Both the position numbers and the translations under genes were made by a program. From contig JAKVCX010000005.1 of assembly GCA_022448525.1 (NCBI GenBank), forward strand, positions 62,001 to 126,000: a stretch of 64,000 nt of DNA, given 5' to 3'. Source of the DNA: Tenacibaculum sp. (GTDB taxonomy: Bacteria; Bacteroidota; Bacteroidia; Flavobacteriales; Flavobacteriaceae). Below are positions 46,205 to 54,371 of this stretch, piece after piece. The first letter of the stretch is position 1, and the number at the start of each line of letters is the position of its first letter. The notes below the pieces were generated by a model. The model was given only the letters and a program-made list of their open reading frames with translations, did not search any database and was not told the DNA's origin.

Positions 46205-47543
46205 TTCCTAATCGTTCTTGTTCAATTTGTTCTGCTAATCTTTTTGCGATTATAGGTTGTATTAATGTTTTTTGGGAGCGTTTTTTTACAAAAGGATATA
46301 GCTCCAAATCGTTCTTCATTTTATCGTTTTCATTTGGAATTTTATTAGTTCCTAATAAAACCAATTCTCCTTTGTCAAAAAGTTCTTGTTCTTTCTGTGC
46401 AGCTTCTGAAATTTTACGTTGAATAATTCCTTCTTTTAACTGCTTCATAAAACCGCCGCCTTCTTCTATTTGCTTGAAAATTTCCAATGCTTTCTCGGCT
46501 AATTGTTCCGTTAAGCTTTCAATATAGTAACTTCCGTCAGCAAAGTTTTGTGAATTTTCAAATCCACTTTCTTCTTTAAGAATTAACAATTGATTTCTTG
46601 AAATACGTTCTCCAAATTCATTTGATTTATGAAAAATTTCATCGTAAGATACGTTAGTGACTGTATTTGCTCCACCTAAAACAGCGCTCATACACTCAGA
46701 TGTTGTTCTAAGCATATTTGTGTTGTAATCATATAAGGTTTTGTTTCTTAAAGTAGGTTGAGCGAAAATATGTGCTTCATTCATCGAAGTGTTGTATTCT
46801 TTGAGTAAAGCGTTCCATAAGACTCTAAAGGCTCTTAGTTTTGCGATTTCAAAGAAGTAATTTGTTCCTACAGAAAAATTGAAATGGATTTTACTAGCGA
46901 TATCTGCACCAAAATGATTTAAGTATTCATTGGCATGACTTAAAGTATATGCTAGTTGTTGAATTGTATTGGCTCCTGCATTTTGATAAACGGAAGCGTT
47001 TACGGCTACACAGTTTTTTAATTCTTTAAGTTCTTCTAGTTTTTTATGATCACTGTTTAGGTTCTCGAACCAGTTTCCAGTTTTTGCTAAATTACCAATG
47101 ATATCAATATTTAAAAAACAGTTTGTAGAGTTTGTTTTCTTAGCTAGTTTTTTAATGAATTCAACATTTAAAAAGTTTAGTTTAAAGTAAACTTTAGTTG
47201 TTGTAATATCGATGTTGTTAAGAACCTTTGTGAAATCGAAATCGTTATCGGAAACAAATTCAATAGCATTTGCCCCTCGGTTTAAAGCATCAACAGCTAA
47301 TTTGTTTGCTACAACTTCATTGTCAATATATATAGATTGGCAAATTGAAAAATTGGCTTTTGGGAGATCAGGAGTTTGATGAGTTCTATCTTCTTTTGTG
47401 TAAAAAGGTTTTACAGTAATTCCTTCGTTTGTATGCCATAAAAGTGTTTCGTTATAATCTAAACCTTTTAAGTCAGCTTGGATTTTTTGTTTCCAAGCTT
47501 TTTCTGAAATACCTTCAAATTCATCAAATAAATATGTTCCCAT
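46197..47543 (-). CDS. mutA: methylmalonyl-CoA mutase, small subunit
   Basis: The beta subunit partners the catalytic subunit. The 448-residue protein keeps the TIM-barrel part, with a YYIESLTEQLAEKA segment matching the YHLEQLT region of the large subunit, but it ends soon after and lacks the C-terminal B12 domain. That short form is usual in Bacteroidota, while actinobacterial small subunits carry a degenerate B12 domain. It follows the FtsB-like gene with a 1-base overlap. In this operon it is separated from its partner by two unknown genes. Confidence 0.93.
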   Translation of the reverse strand: MGTYLFDEFEGISEKAWKQKIQADLKGLDYNETLLWHTNEGITVKPFYTKEDRTHQTPDLPKANFSICQSIYIDNEVVANKLAVDALNRGANAIEFVSDNDFDFTKVLNNIDITTTKVYFKLNFLNVEFIKKLAKKTNSTNCFLNIDIIGNLAKTGNWFENLNSDHKKLEELKELKNCVAVNASVYQNAGANTIQQLAYTLSHANEYLNHFGADIASKIHFNFSVGTNYFFEIAKLRAFRVLWNALLKEYNTSMNEAHIFAQPTLRNKTLYDYNTNMLRTTSECMSAVLGGANTVTNVSYDEIFHKSNEFGERISRNQLLILKEESGFENSQNFADGSYYIESLTEQLAEKALEIFKQIEEGGGFMKQLKEGIIQRKISEAAQKEQELFDKGELVLLGTNKIPNENDKMKNDLELYPFVKKRSQKTLIQPIIAKRLAEQIEQERLGNE

Positions 47544-47860
47544 TATTTTTCTATAGTATCAAATTCGATTATATAAATATCTTCATTTTTCTTTTTCATT
47601 AAGTACTTTTCTCTAGCGAACCGTTCTAGTTCTAGAGAATCCTGAAGATTTTTTATAGTTTGTTTATCTTCTGCAGTTTTCTTCTTGTGATAATCAATCC
47701 AAGTTTGCAGTTCTTTAATTTCATTGTCAAATTCACGATGAGTTAAGTATGAATTTTCATCAAAGAAAAGCATCCATACCACAAATACAGTAAGAATAAT
47801 AACATAAATATTAGTTACTACCTTAACTAAAGGCTTGTTTTGTATAGATTTTAAATTCAT
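47543..47860 (-). CDS. FtsB/DivIC-family septum formation initiator
   Basis: A 105-residue bitopic membrane protein with a short cytoplasmic N terminus, one hydrophobic helix (VTNIYVIILTVFVVWMLFF, residues 15-33), and a coiled-coil with heptad pattern (EFDNEIKELQTWIDYHKKK) ending in ERFAREKYLMKKKNEDIYII, a segment typical of FtsB/DivIC. It belongs to the division complex at mid-cell with FtsL and FtsQ. It lies 2 bases after udk and overlaps mutA by 1 base. Confidence 0.88.
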   Translation of the reverse strand: MNLKSIQNKPLVKVVTNIYVIILTVFVVWMLFFDENSYLTHREFDNEIKELQTWIDYHKKKTAEDKQTIKNLQDSLELERFAREKYLMKKKNEDIYIIEFDTIEK

Positions 47861-47862
47861 AC

Positions 47863-48477
47863 CTAAAGGCGTTCGCTAATTACAGATCTTACTACATCAA
47901 TTGCTACAGTATTATAACGATCATTAGGGATAATAATGTCAGCAAAATTCTTTGTTGGTTCAATAAACTCTTGATGCATTGGTTTTAGAGTGTCTTGATA
48001 TCTGCTTAACACTTCGTTAATATCTCTACCTCTTTCAGAAATATCTCTTCGAACTCTTCGAATCAATCTTTCATCAGCATCGGCATGAACAAATATTTTA
48101 ATGTCGCACAAATCTCGTAATTCTCTATTGTTAAAGATAAGAATTCCTTCAACAATTACGACTTTCCTTGGATGTGTTTTTATTGTGTCTTTTGTTCTGT
48201 TATGAGTTACAAATGAGTAGACTGGTTGCTCTATGATTTCAGCATTTTTAAGCCTTTTCAAATGATCTACTAACAATTCAAAATCAATAGCTCTAGGATG
48301 GTCGAAGTTTATTTTCGATCTCTGGTCGTATGTAAGGTTGTCTGTTGCGTTGTAATAAGAGTCTTGAGAGATAACACAAACTTCATCTGGTGGAAGTTCA
48401 TTAATGATTTGATTTACTACAGTTGTTTTACCACTTCCAGTTCCTCCTGCAATACCTATTATAAATATGTTTTTCAT
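47863..48477 (-). CDS. udk: uridine kinase
   Basis: Udk phosphorylates uridine and cytidine to the monophosphates. The protein has 204 residues from the ATG at 48,477. The P-loop is GIAGGTGSGKTT and it is followed by VISQDSYY, the INFDHPRAIDF segment, and VVIVEGILIF. The frame extends seven codons to a TTG that overlaps the -7 promoter box, so the ATG is taken. It heads an operon running through ftsB, mutA, two unknown genes, scpA and psd. Confidence 0.95.
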   Translation of the reverse strand: MKNIFIIGIAGGTGSGKTTVVNQIINELPPDEVCVISQDSYYNATDNLTYDQRSKINFDHPRAIDFELLVDHLKRLKNAEIIEQPVYSFVTHNRTKDTIKTHPRKVVIVEGILIFNNRELRDLCDIKIFVHADADERLIRRVRRDISERGRDINEVLSRYQDTLKPMHQEFIEPTKNFADIIIPNDRYNTVAIDVVRSVISERL

Positions 48478-48495
48478 TGTTGTAGTTTGTGTGAG

Positions 48496-48503
48496 CAAAT
48501 TTA
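48496..48503 (-). promoter_or_regulatory. -7 promoter element for the udk operon
   Basis: TAAATTTG on the minus strand, an exact TAnnTTTG, 18 bases before the udk ATG and just downstream of the tRNA terminator. It decides the udk start, since the TTG alternative lies in the box. Confidence 0.55.
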
Positions 48504-48520
48504 GAAAAAATAGAGCATAA

Positions 48521-48548
48521 AAAAAGACATCATTTCTGATGTCTTTTT
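48521..48548. terminator. hairpin terminator after tRNA-Thr
   Basis: Perfect 12-base arms AAAAAGACATCA / TGATGTCTTTTT with a TTTC loop. On the minus strand it lies 10 bases beyond the tRNA end and is followed by a T-run. Confidence 0.85.
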
Positions 48549-48558
48549 ATGCTTTTTG

Positions 48559-48632
48559 AGCCGATAGAGGGACTCGAACCCACGACCTGCTGATTACAAA
48601 TCAGCTGCTCTAGCCAGCTGAGCTATATCGGC
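48559..48632 (-). tRNA. tRNA-Thr (anticodon TGT)
   Basis: The minus strand folds as a 74-base tRNA: acceptor GCCGATA / TATCGGC with a T discriminator, D-arm with AGCTCAGCTGGCTAGAGC, anticodon arm CTGATTTGTAATCAG, and T-arm GTGGGTTCGAGTCCC. The anticodon TGT reads ACA and related Thr codons. The CCA end is not encoded. A terminator follows. Confidence 0.97.
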
Positions 48633-48707
48633 CTCTGCTTTAAAGCGTGGCAAATATACTATGTTTTTTAAAACTGGCAAATATTTTTAATTTTTTTTTA
48701 ATTTTTT

Positions 48708-49538
48708 TTATGACCCAATTTTAAATGATAGCACAGGTAGTGGAGAATGATTGGCAACATCTTCTGTAATACTACCATCGAAAAAATGTAAAAGCCCTTT
48801 TCTTCCGTGGGTTGCCATTGCTATAATATCAGCTTTATGGTTTTGTGCAAAATTTATGATACCTGCTTCAATTGTATAATCAGAAACATATTGAACATCC
48901 TTGATATGATGTGCTTTGGTTCCTGCTTTTTCAAAAAAGTTTTTCACAATTTCTCGCATTTCAGAGGAGCTTTTAAATGATTTAGATGGAGTGTTCACGT
49001 AAATCATTTTCATTTTACAATTAATTTTTTCCGCAAATTTTCTCGCCTGTTTATAAGCATCTATAGAATCTTCAGAAAAATCACAGGCAAAAACGGCGTT
49101 TTCGAAGGTTTCCATTGGTTTATTTTTTACTACCAAAACTGGAATGTCAGAATTGCGAATTACTTTTTGCGCGTTTGAACCGATAAATAGTTCTTTTAAT
49201 CCTGTCGCTCCCTGAGAACCCATAAAAACAAGATTTATTTCTTCTTCTTTACAGAGGTCATTAAGTTCACTAAATATTTTATAATGTTTAATTATTGGGG
49301 TTATCTTAAGGTCTTTTAAGTATTTTTTATCTAAAAATTCATTGAGTTTTCTTTCTATTAGTTTCAAGTAAAAAACTGTTTCCTGTGTTGTAACTGTGTT
49401 GGTTGCAACTGCGTTTGATAATTCTAGCATGTGGAGAACAACTAATTCAAATTTGAATTTTCTTGCAAAATTTGCTGCTGTTATTAGTGCGTTTTCAGAT
49501 TGTTCAGAGAAATCGATTGGTACTAAAACTTTTTTCAT
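48708..49538 (-). CDS. universal stress protein, tandem UspA domains
   Basis: A 276-residue cytoplasmic protein with two UspA-like halves. Both begin with a strand and Asp (KKVLVPIDFSEQSENAL; NAVFACDFSEDSIDAYKQA). The ATP-type motif G-x2-G-x9-G-S is visible in the first half (GSQGATGLKELFIGSNAQ) and in changed form in the second (THGRKGLLHFFDGSITED). Members help cells through starvation or redox stress. It stands alone between tRNA-Thr and the photolyase. Which stress it serves is not shown. Confidence 0.9.
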   Translation of the reverse strand: MKKVLVPIDFSEQSENALITAANFARKFKFELVVLHMLELSNAVATNTVTTQETVFYLKLIERKLNEFLDKKYLKDLKITPIIKHYKIFSELNDLCKEEEINLVFMGSQGATGLKELFIGSNAQKVIRNSDIPVLVVKNKPMETFENAVFACDFSEDSIDAYKQARKFAEKINCKMKMIYVNTPSKSFKSSSEMREIVKNFFEKAGTKAHHIKDVQYVSDYTIEAGIINFAQNHKADIIAMATHGRKGLLHFFDGSITEDVANHSPLPVLSFKIGS

Positions 49539-49677
49539 AATTGCGGAAGTTTAAGGTGTTACACTTCTTAATGTACAAAAAAAATAGCTTATTTCCCAGT
49601 TAGTTAGATTGTAACTTGCGATTATCTATGGATAGAAAGATCTTTTCTGATGATAAAGTAAGAAAAAGGATTTTTAT

Positions 49678-50976
49678 TTAATCTAATGCTTTTTTATATG
49701 TTTCTAAACAACGCTCTCGAGCAAATTTATGATCCACCATTTGTGCGGGATATGTTAATTCTTGAAATTCTGGAACCCACATTTTAATATATTCTAATTG
49801 CTTATCGAATTTTTGTATTTGCGTTGTTGGGTTAAAAATCCTAAAATATGGTGCAGCATCAACTCCACAACCAGCAACCCATTGCCAATTACCTATATTA
49901 CTAGATAGTTCAAAATCTAAAAGCTTTTCAGCAAAATAAGCTTCTCCTAATCTCCAGTCAATTAATAAATGTTTGCATAAAAAACTTCCAACAAGCATTC
50001 TCACACGGTTGTGCATGAATCCTGTTTCGTTTAATTCTCTCATTCCTGCATCTACTAAAGGATAACCAGTTTTTCCTTCACACCATTTTTTGAAATCATC
50101 CTTGTTATTTCGCCATTCAATAGTGTCGTATTTTGGTTTGAAGGCTTTTGTAACAGTGTGTGGGAAATGCCAAAGAATTTGCATGAAGAATTCGCGCCAG
50201 ATTAATTCTTTAAGAAAGGTAATGTTATCACTTTTTCTGGCTTCATTTACTGCTTCTCGAACTGAGATAGTTCCAAATCTAAGATGAATTCCTAATTTTG
50301 ACGTAGCATTAATAGCAGGGAAATTTCGTTTAGCTTCGTATTCATTAATAAGAGTAGATGATATTTTGTAATCTGGAATTTGTATTGCTGAATTTTCAAA
50401 CCCCATTTCACTTAAGCTTGTAATTTCGTGTTTATCGATTTTTACGAAATTCTCCATTAGCTTTTCCGAAGAATATGGTTTAGTATGTTCTGTTGTAAAT
50501 GTACTTAACCACTTTTTGGAATAAGGAGTATATACCTTGTATGGATTTCCATCATCCTTTGTAATTTCGTTTTCTTCAAAAATTACTTGATCTTTAAAAG
50601 ATTTGAATGATATTTTGTTTTTTTCTAATAATTCAAGAATGGCTTTATCACGTTCCGAGGCATATGGTTCATAATCACGATTCGTGTAAACGGAAATGAT
50701 ATTATGCTTTTTTAGTAACTCTTGGTAGATATCAAAAGGGTTTCCGTAAAAAACATGAATTGAGCTGTTTACTTCTTGTAGTTGTTGGTTTATTTTTTGA
50801 AGTTGTGTATGAATAAAATTTACTCGTGCATCATTTTTAGGAAGTTTGTCGAGTATATTTTTATCAAAAATAAATATCGGTAGGATATTTGTATTGTTAC
50901 TTAGTGCTTCAAATAATCCGTGATTGTCATTGAGCCTTAAATCTCTTCTAAACCAAAAAATTGAAATTTTATCCAT
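49678..50976 (-). CDS. phr: deoxyribodipyrimidine photolyase
   Basis: A 432-residue cryptochrome/photolyase family enzyme that uses light and FADH2 to split pyrimidine dimers. The N-terminal WFRRDLRLNDNHGL and IFIFD belong to the antenna-binding part; the FAD-binding C-terminal half has LGIHLRFGTISVREA, WREFFMQILWHFP, GYPLVDAGMRELNETGFMHNR and NIGNWQWVAG. The length fits class I CPD photolyases. The ATG at 50,976 gives an 8-base ATGGATAA overlap with the preceding gene; an in-frame TTG lies 4 codons further up. It is last in a four-gene stress group. Confidence 0.93.
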   Translation of the reverse strand: MDKISIFWFRRDLRLNDNHGLFEALSNNTNILPIFIFDKNILDKLPKNDARVNFIHTQLQKINQQLQEVNSSIHVFYGNPFDIYQELLKKHNIISVYTNRDYEPYASERDKAILELLEKNKISFKSFKDQVIFEENEITKDDGNPYKVYTPYSKKWLSTFTTEHTKPYSSEKLMENFVKIDKHEITSLSEMGFENSAIQIPDYKISSTLINEYEAKRNFPAINATSKLGIHLRFGTISVREAVNEARKSDNITFLKELIWREFFMQILWHFPHTVTKAFKPKYDTIEWRNNKDDFKKWCEGKTGYPLVDAGMRELNETGFMHNRVRMLVGSFLCKHLLIDWRLGEAYFAEKLLDFELSSNIGNWQWVAGCGVDAAPYFRIFNPTTQIQKFDKQLEYIKMWVPEFQELTYPAQMVDHKFARERCLETYKKALD

Positions 50977-51436
50977 TAAACTCTCCAAATAGTTCTATTA
51001 ATTTTTTCTGTCTATATTCAAATATCTCGTTCAGCTTAGGTTTTACTAGTAATGGATGTGCTAGTCTTCCAAGAAATCCTAATGGGATTTTGTAGTCTAT
51101 AATATCTTCCATTTCGACACCACCTTCAATTGGATTTATAAAATGTTTATGATGCCATAAAGCATAAGGGCCATAGCGTTGCTCGTCAACAAAGTATTTT
51201 TTATCCATAACATGAGTTATTTCTGTTACCCATTTTGTTTTTATCCCTAAAACAGGAGTTACAATGTACTGTATAATTTGTCCTGGATACATTGGTTTTT
51301 CAGCTCCTGATAAAATTTGGAATCCCATATAGTCAGGAGTTATTGTTTTTAAATTTTTAGGACTGGATAAAAATTCCCATGCTTCATCAACTGTTATCGG
51401 TAAGTTTTGTTTTTTGTGAAGACGGTAGATTTTCAT
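50969..51436 (-). CDS. SRPBCC (START-like) family protein
   Basis: A 155-residue single-domain protein of the SRPBCC fold (polyketide cyclase or coenzyme-Q-binding type). The opening LPITVDEAWEFLSSPKNLKTITP is typical, with repeated strands after it. Relatives often occur beside photolyase genes in bacteria, which fits this operon. No catalytic residues are known for this group; it probably binds a hydrophobic ligand. It overlaps the photolyase by 8 bases and follows tspO by 1 base. Confidence 0.8.
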   Translation of the reverse strand: MKIYRLHKKQNLPITVDEAWEFLSSPKNLKTITPDYMGFQILSGAEKPMYPGQIIQYIVTPVLGIKTKWVTEITHVMDKKYFVDEQRYGPYALWHHKHFINPIEGGVEMEDIIDYKIPLGFLGRLAHPLLVKPKLNEIFEYRQKKLIELFGEFNG

Positions 51437-51437
51437 T

Positions 51438-51899
51438 TTAATTGTGAATTAGAATATATAAATTCAGTGAAGTTGCAATACAAAGCCATATTATATATGG
51501 TAGTAATAAAAGCCTGGTCTTTTTTATATCATCACTTAAATTGAAAAAGAAATATAATAGTGTAACTATTAAAAGAATTAAAACCAACACTCCTATACTC
51601 ACTAATTTCTGATTGAAGAATATAAAGTTCCAGCTAATGTTTAATGCAAGCTGTATTAAATAAGTAATTTGTTCTTTTTTGGTGTTTGATTTGCTGAATA
51701 AGTATCCTAAGTAAATTGAGAAACAAATCATTATAAATGTCCAAGCAGCACCAAAAACCCATCCAGGTGGTGTCCATGGAGCTTTATTTAAAGATAAATA
51801 CCAATCGTCTCTTGGTCCAACTCCCATTAACAAGCTACCAACCCATAAGGCACCGAAATTAATAACTAAAAACAGAAGAATGTATTTTACTTTGTTCAT
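51438..51899 (-). CDS. tspO: TspO/MBR-family membrane protein
   Basis: A 153-residue membrane protein with five hydrophobic helices and the tryptophan-rich pattern of TspO (WYLSLNKAPWTPPGWVFGAAW, LALNISWNFIFFN). Members bind porphyrins and are linked to light and oxidative stress. The true start is the ATG at 51,899, which overlaps the glutathione peroxidase stop by 4 bases (ATGA); a longer frame starts at a TTG inside that gene and is not credible. Placement beside a photolyase suggests light-related regulation. Confidence 0.9.
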   Translation of the reverse strand: MNKVKYILLFLVINFGALWVGSLLMGVGPRDDWYLSLNKAPWTPPGWVFGAAWTFIMICFSIYLGYLFSKSNTKKEQITYLIQLALNISWNFIFFNQKLVSIGVLVLILLIVTLLYFFFNLSDDIKKTRLLLLPYIIWLCIATSLNLYILIHN

Positions 51900-52369
51900 G
51901 AGTTTAAATGTTTGGTTATTTTTTTGCTTTTTGGTTTTGTAATCGAATACCAATAGTCAACTAAATTACCGTTCTCATCAACTAAATATTTTTGAAAATT
52001 CCACTTTACGGACGAATTCTTTTTTCCGTTCAGCTTTTTGTCAGTTAAATAAGAATAAAGAGGATGTTTTTCACTTCCTTTTACTTTTATTTTTTCTGTA
52101 ATAGGAAAAGAAACACCATAGTTAATCGAACAAAATTCTTGAATTTCCTCAGAATTACCAGGCTCTTGTCCACCAAATTGATTACAGGGAACACCTATAA
52201 TCACTAAATTATTCTGGTATTCATCTTGAAGTTCTTGTAGCTCTTTATATTGAGGAGTAAATCCACATTTTGAAGCTACATTTACGAATAAGATTTTCTT
52301 GCCCTCAAATTCTGAAAGATTTAATTCTTTCCCTTGAAGGTTGTTGATTTTTATTTGGTAGAAAGACAT
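51896..52369 (-). CDS. gpx: glutathione peroxidase-like thiol peroxidase
   Basis: A 157-residue glutathione peroxidase family enzyme. It has the peroxidatic Cys C35 in NVASKCGFTPQY, GVPCNQFGGQEPG with a conserved Gln, and the late VKWNFQKYLVDENG with the Trp-Asn pair. In bacteria with a Cys here the reductant is generally thioredoxin, so trxB at 53,316 may feed it. It heads a run of four genes (gpx, tspO, SRPBCC, phr). A short inverted repeat (CCACTA / TAGTGG, 52,379-52,396) lies just upstream and may be regulatory. Confidence 0.93.
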   Translation of the reverse strand: MSFYQIKINNLQGKELNLSEFEGKKILFVNVASKCGFTPQYKELQELQDEYQNNLVIIGVPCNQFGGQEPGNSEEIQEFCSINYGVSFPITEKIKVKGSEKHPLYSYLTDKKLNGKKNSSVKWNFQKYLVDENGNLVDYWYSITKPKSKKITKHLNS

Positions 52370-52412
52370 AGTGTTGTGCCACTAATTTAATAGTGGAGTA
52401 GTTTAGTTAGGT

Positions 52413-52637
52413 TTATGCAGTTAAAGGTTTTCCCTTTAATCTTTTCTCAATACGTTGTTTTACGGCAGTTAATCTTTTCATGATTTCCATTAGATTACTG
52501 TCTTTACTCTTTTTGTATTCTTCATTAATTTCTAAGATTAAAGCTTTTGCTTCTCTAGAAGCTAAAATTCTATCACTAGTTGTAATAAATTTGAATTTTC
52601 TGTTCTCGAATTCTGATGCTTTCTCTATTAATGTCAT
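52413..52637 (-). CDS. small conserved-looking protein of unknown function
   Basis: A 74-residue, charged, predicted all-helical protein with no signal or membrane segment. The middle (ASREAKALILEINEEYKKS) and the end (KRLTAVKQRIEKRLKGKP) are strongly helical and basic. It is not a shadow frame of another gene, and it has normal codon use for the window. I do not recognise a domain. It might bind a nucleic acid or partner protein, but nothing shows this. Confidence 0.6.
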   Translation of the reverse strand: MTLIEKASEFENRKFKFITTSDRILASREAKALILEINEEYKKSKDSNLMEIMKRLTAVKQRIEKRLKGKPLTA

Positions 52638-53088
52638 AACTATTCAATAATTATAAAGTTATTCCAAACTATGGTTTGGATTGTTAAATCGTAAAATTAG
52701 ACGTATAAGTTTTGAGGTACTTTCATTATTTACACCTAATTTATAATCTTGGGGCAACAAATGTATATATAACTTTAATATATAGCGTTACAAAATCTAT
52801 TGTTTTATACAATATAATGATATATTTTTCTTATATCGCAATATTTTGTTTATTAAAAACTAAATTTTGTTAAACAAATATAAAAAAAACCTTTTTATTT
52901 CAAACTTTTTCAAAAAAATAAATTTAACAGATAGATGAGAATTTGGCTTTTTTGGAAGATTTTTATTCAAAAGAAGTAGTTTCTGATGTGAAAAAGTCTT
53001 TTTTTTGAATAATTTGAGGGTTATTATTCTTGGTTGAACGGTATATTAAAAACATAAAAAAAGCCTTGCAATATTTTGCAAGACTTTG
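52638..53088. other. AT-rich gap without a gene
   Basis: No convincing coding frame. It holds a 7-base inverted repeat (TCCAAAC / GTTTGGA, 52,663-52,680), which may be an operator of the 74-residue gene, long A and T runs, and the tRNA-Pro terminator at its end. It may carry promoters for the flanking minus-strand gene and the tRNA, but I cannot place them. Confidence 0.6.
53061..53086 (-). terminator. hairpin terminator after tRNA-Pro
   Basis: 11-base arms AAGCCTTGCAA / TTGCAAGACTT (one G-T wobble) with a TATT loop. On the minus strand a run of Ts follows. It ends 2 bases from the tRNA 3' end. Confidence 0.85.
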
Positions 53089-53163
53089 TCGGGGTGGCAG
53101 GATTCGAACCTGCGACCTCCTGCTCCCAAAGCAGGCGCGATGACCGGGCTACGCTACACCCCG
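53089..53163 (-). tRNA. tRNA-Pro (anticodon TGG)
   Basis: The minus strand folds as a 75-base tRNA: acceptor CGGGGTG / CACCCCG with an A discriminator, D-arm with AGCCCGGTCATCGC, anticodon arm CTGCTTTGGGAGCAG and T-arm GCAGGTTCGAATCCTGC. TGG reads CCA and related Pro codons. CCA is not encoded. Confidence 0.97.
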
Positions 53164-53284
53164 TTTTTCGGACTGCAAATATAAATGTTTTTTTAAATAA
53201 TAGTATAAGATTATAGAATTATTTTTCATTATTCATCGATTGATAAAACGTATATGCAATAGCCTGTAGTTTTTAAAAAAAAAT

Positions 53285-53292
53285 TACATTTG
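53285..53292 (+). promoter_or_regulatory. -7 promoter element for trxB
   Basis: TACATTTG, an exact TAnnTTTG, ends 23 bases before the trxB ATG. A GTTTTT run lies upstream but at a spacing too short for a -33 box. Confidence 0.5.
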
Positions 53293-53315
53293 TATTTCGA
53301 TAAAATTAATACCCT

Positions 53316-54263
53316 ATGTCAAATACTGTTGAAAGAATTAAATGTTTAATAATAGGATCTGGACCAGCTGGTTATACTGCAGCTATATATGCGGCTAGGG
53401 CAGATATGAAACCTGTAATGTATACAGGAATGCAAATGGGAGGTCAATTAACAACTACTACAGAGGTTGATAATTTCCCAGGATATCCAAATGGAACGGA
53501 TGGAACAGCAATGATGGAAGATTTGAAGAATCAAGCAGAACGTTTCGGAACGGAAGTACGTTTTGGAATGGTTACTAAAGTTGATTTTTCTACTGAAGTT
53601 GGAGGTATTCACAAAGTAGTAGTAGATGAAACTACTGAATTAGAAGCTGAAACAGTAATTATTTCTACAGGAGCTACAGCAAAATATTTAGGATTAGAAA
53701 GTGAGCAACGTTTAATTGGTGGAGGAGTTTCTGCTTGTGCAACTTGTGATGGATTCTTTTATAAAGGTCAGGATGTTGTTGTAGTAGGAGCAGGAGATAC
53801 AGCAGCTGAGGAAGCGACTTATTTAGCGAACATTTGTAGTAAAGTTACAATGTTAGTTCGTAAGGACTATATGAGAGCTTCAAAAGCAATGCAACACCGA
53901 GTAAACAAAACAGAAAATATTGAAGTGTTATTTAATACAGAAATTGACGAGGTTTTAGGAGATAATGTTGTTGAAGGTGTTCGTGCGGTGAATAATCAAA
54001 CAGATGATAAACATGATATTCCTGTGACAGGAGTATTTATAGCAATTGGTCACACACCTAACACTGAATTATTCAAAGGTGTTTTAACCATGGATGAAAC
54101 TGGATATTTAATCACTGATGGAAAGTCCACTAAAACAAATGTTCCTGGAGTTTTCGCAGCAGGAGATGTTCAAGATAAAGAATATCGTCAGGCGGTAACT
54201 GCTGCAGGTACTGGTTGTATGGCAGCTTTAGATGCAGAACGTTATTTAGGAGCTTTAGAATAG
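53316..54263 (+). CDS. trxB: thioredoxin-disulfide reductase
   Basis: TrxB reduces thioredoxin with NADPH through FAD and a CxxC pair. The 315-residue flavoprotein has the FAD-binding LIIGSGPAGYTAAIYAAR, the redox pair C141-A-T-C144 in GVSACATCDGFF, the NADPH-site VVVGAGDTAAEEA, and VFAAGDVQD near the end. It is a single-gene transcript, with a promoter box upstream and a hairpin 27 bases after the stop. It may supply the thiol peroxidase at 51,896. Confidence 0.97.
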   Translation: MSNTVERIKCLIIGSGPAGYTAAIYAARADMKPVMYTGMQMGGQLTTTTEVDNFPGYPNGTDGTAMMEDLKNQAERFGTEVRFGMVTKVDFSTEVGGIHKVVVDETTELEAETVIISTGATAKYLGLESEQRLIGGGVSACATCDGFFYKGQDVVVVGAGDTAAEEATYLANICSKVTMLVRKDYMRASKAMQHRVNKTENIEVLFNTEIDEVLGDNVVEGVRAVNNQTDDKHDIPVTGVFIAIGHTPNTELFKGVLTMDETGYLITDGKSTKTNVPGVFAAGDVQDKEYRQAVTAAGTGCMAALDAERYLGALE

Positions 54264-54289
54264 AGAGTTCTTAAAATAAAACATATAAT

Positions 54290-54317
54290 AAAAGAGATTA
54301 CTTAGGTAATCTCTTTT
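54290..54317 (+). terminator. hairpin terminator after trxB
   Basis: Perfect 12-base arms AAAAGAGATTAC / GTAATCTCTTTT with a TTAG loop and a run of Ts directly after. Confidence 0.9.
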
Positions 54318-54371
54318 TTTTGTGACGTATATTTAAAAACCAAGTAAATCTAAATATAAACTCAACTCACA

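Noticed and set aside
42816..48477. B12 riboswitch ahead of the mutase genes
   Set aside because: No long noncoding leader exists: the genes overlap or abut from udk downwards.
52638..53088. Small RNA or hidden gene in the long AT-rich gap
   Set aside because: No stable fold or coding frame stood out by eye; the low complexity gives many chance pairings.
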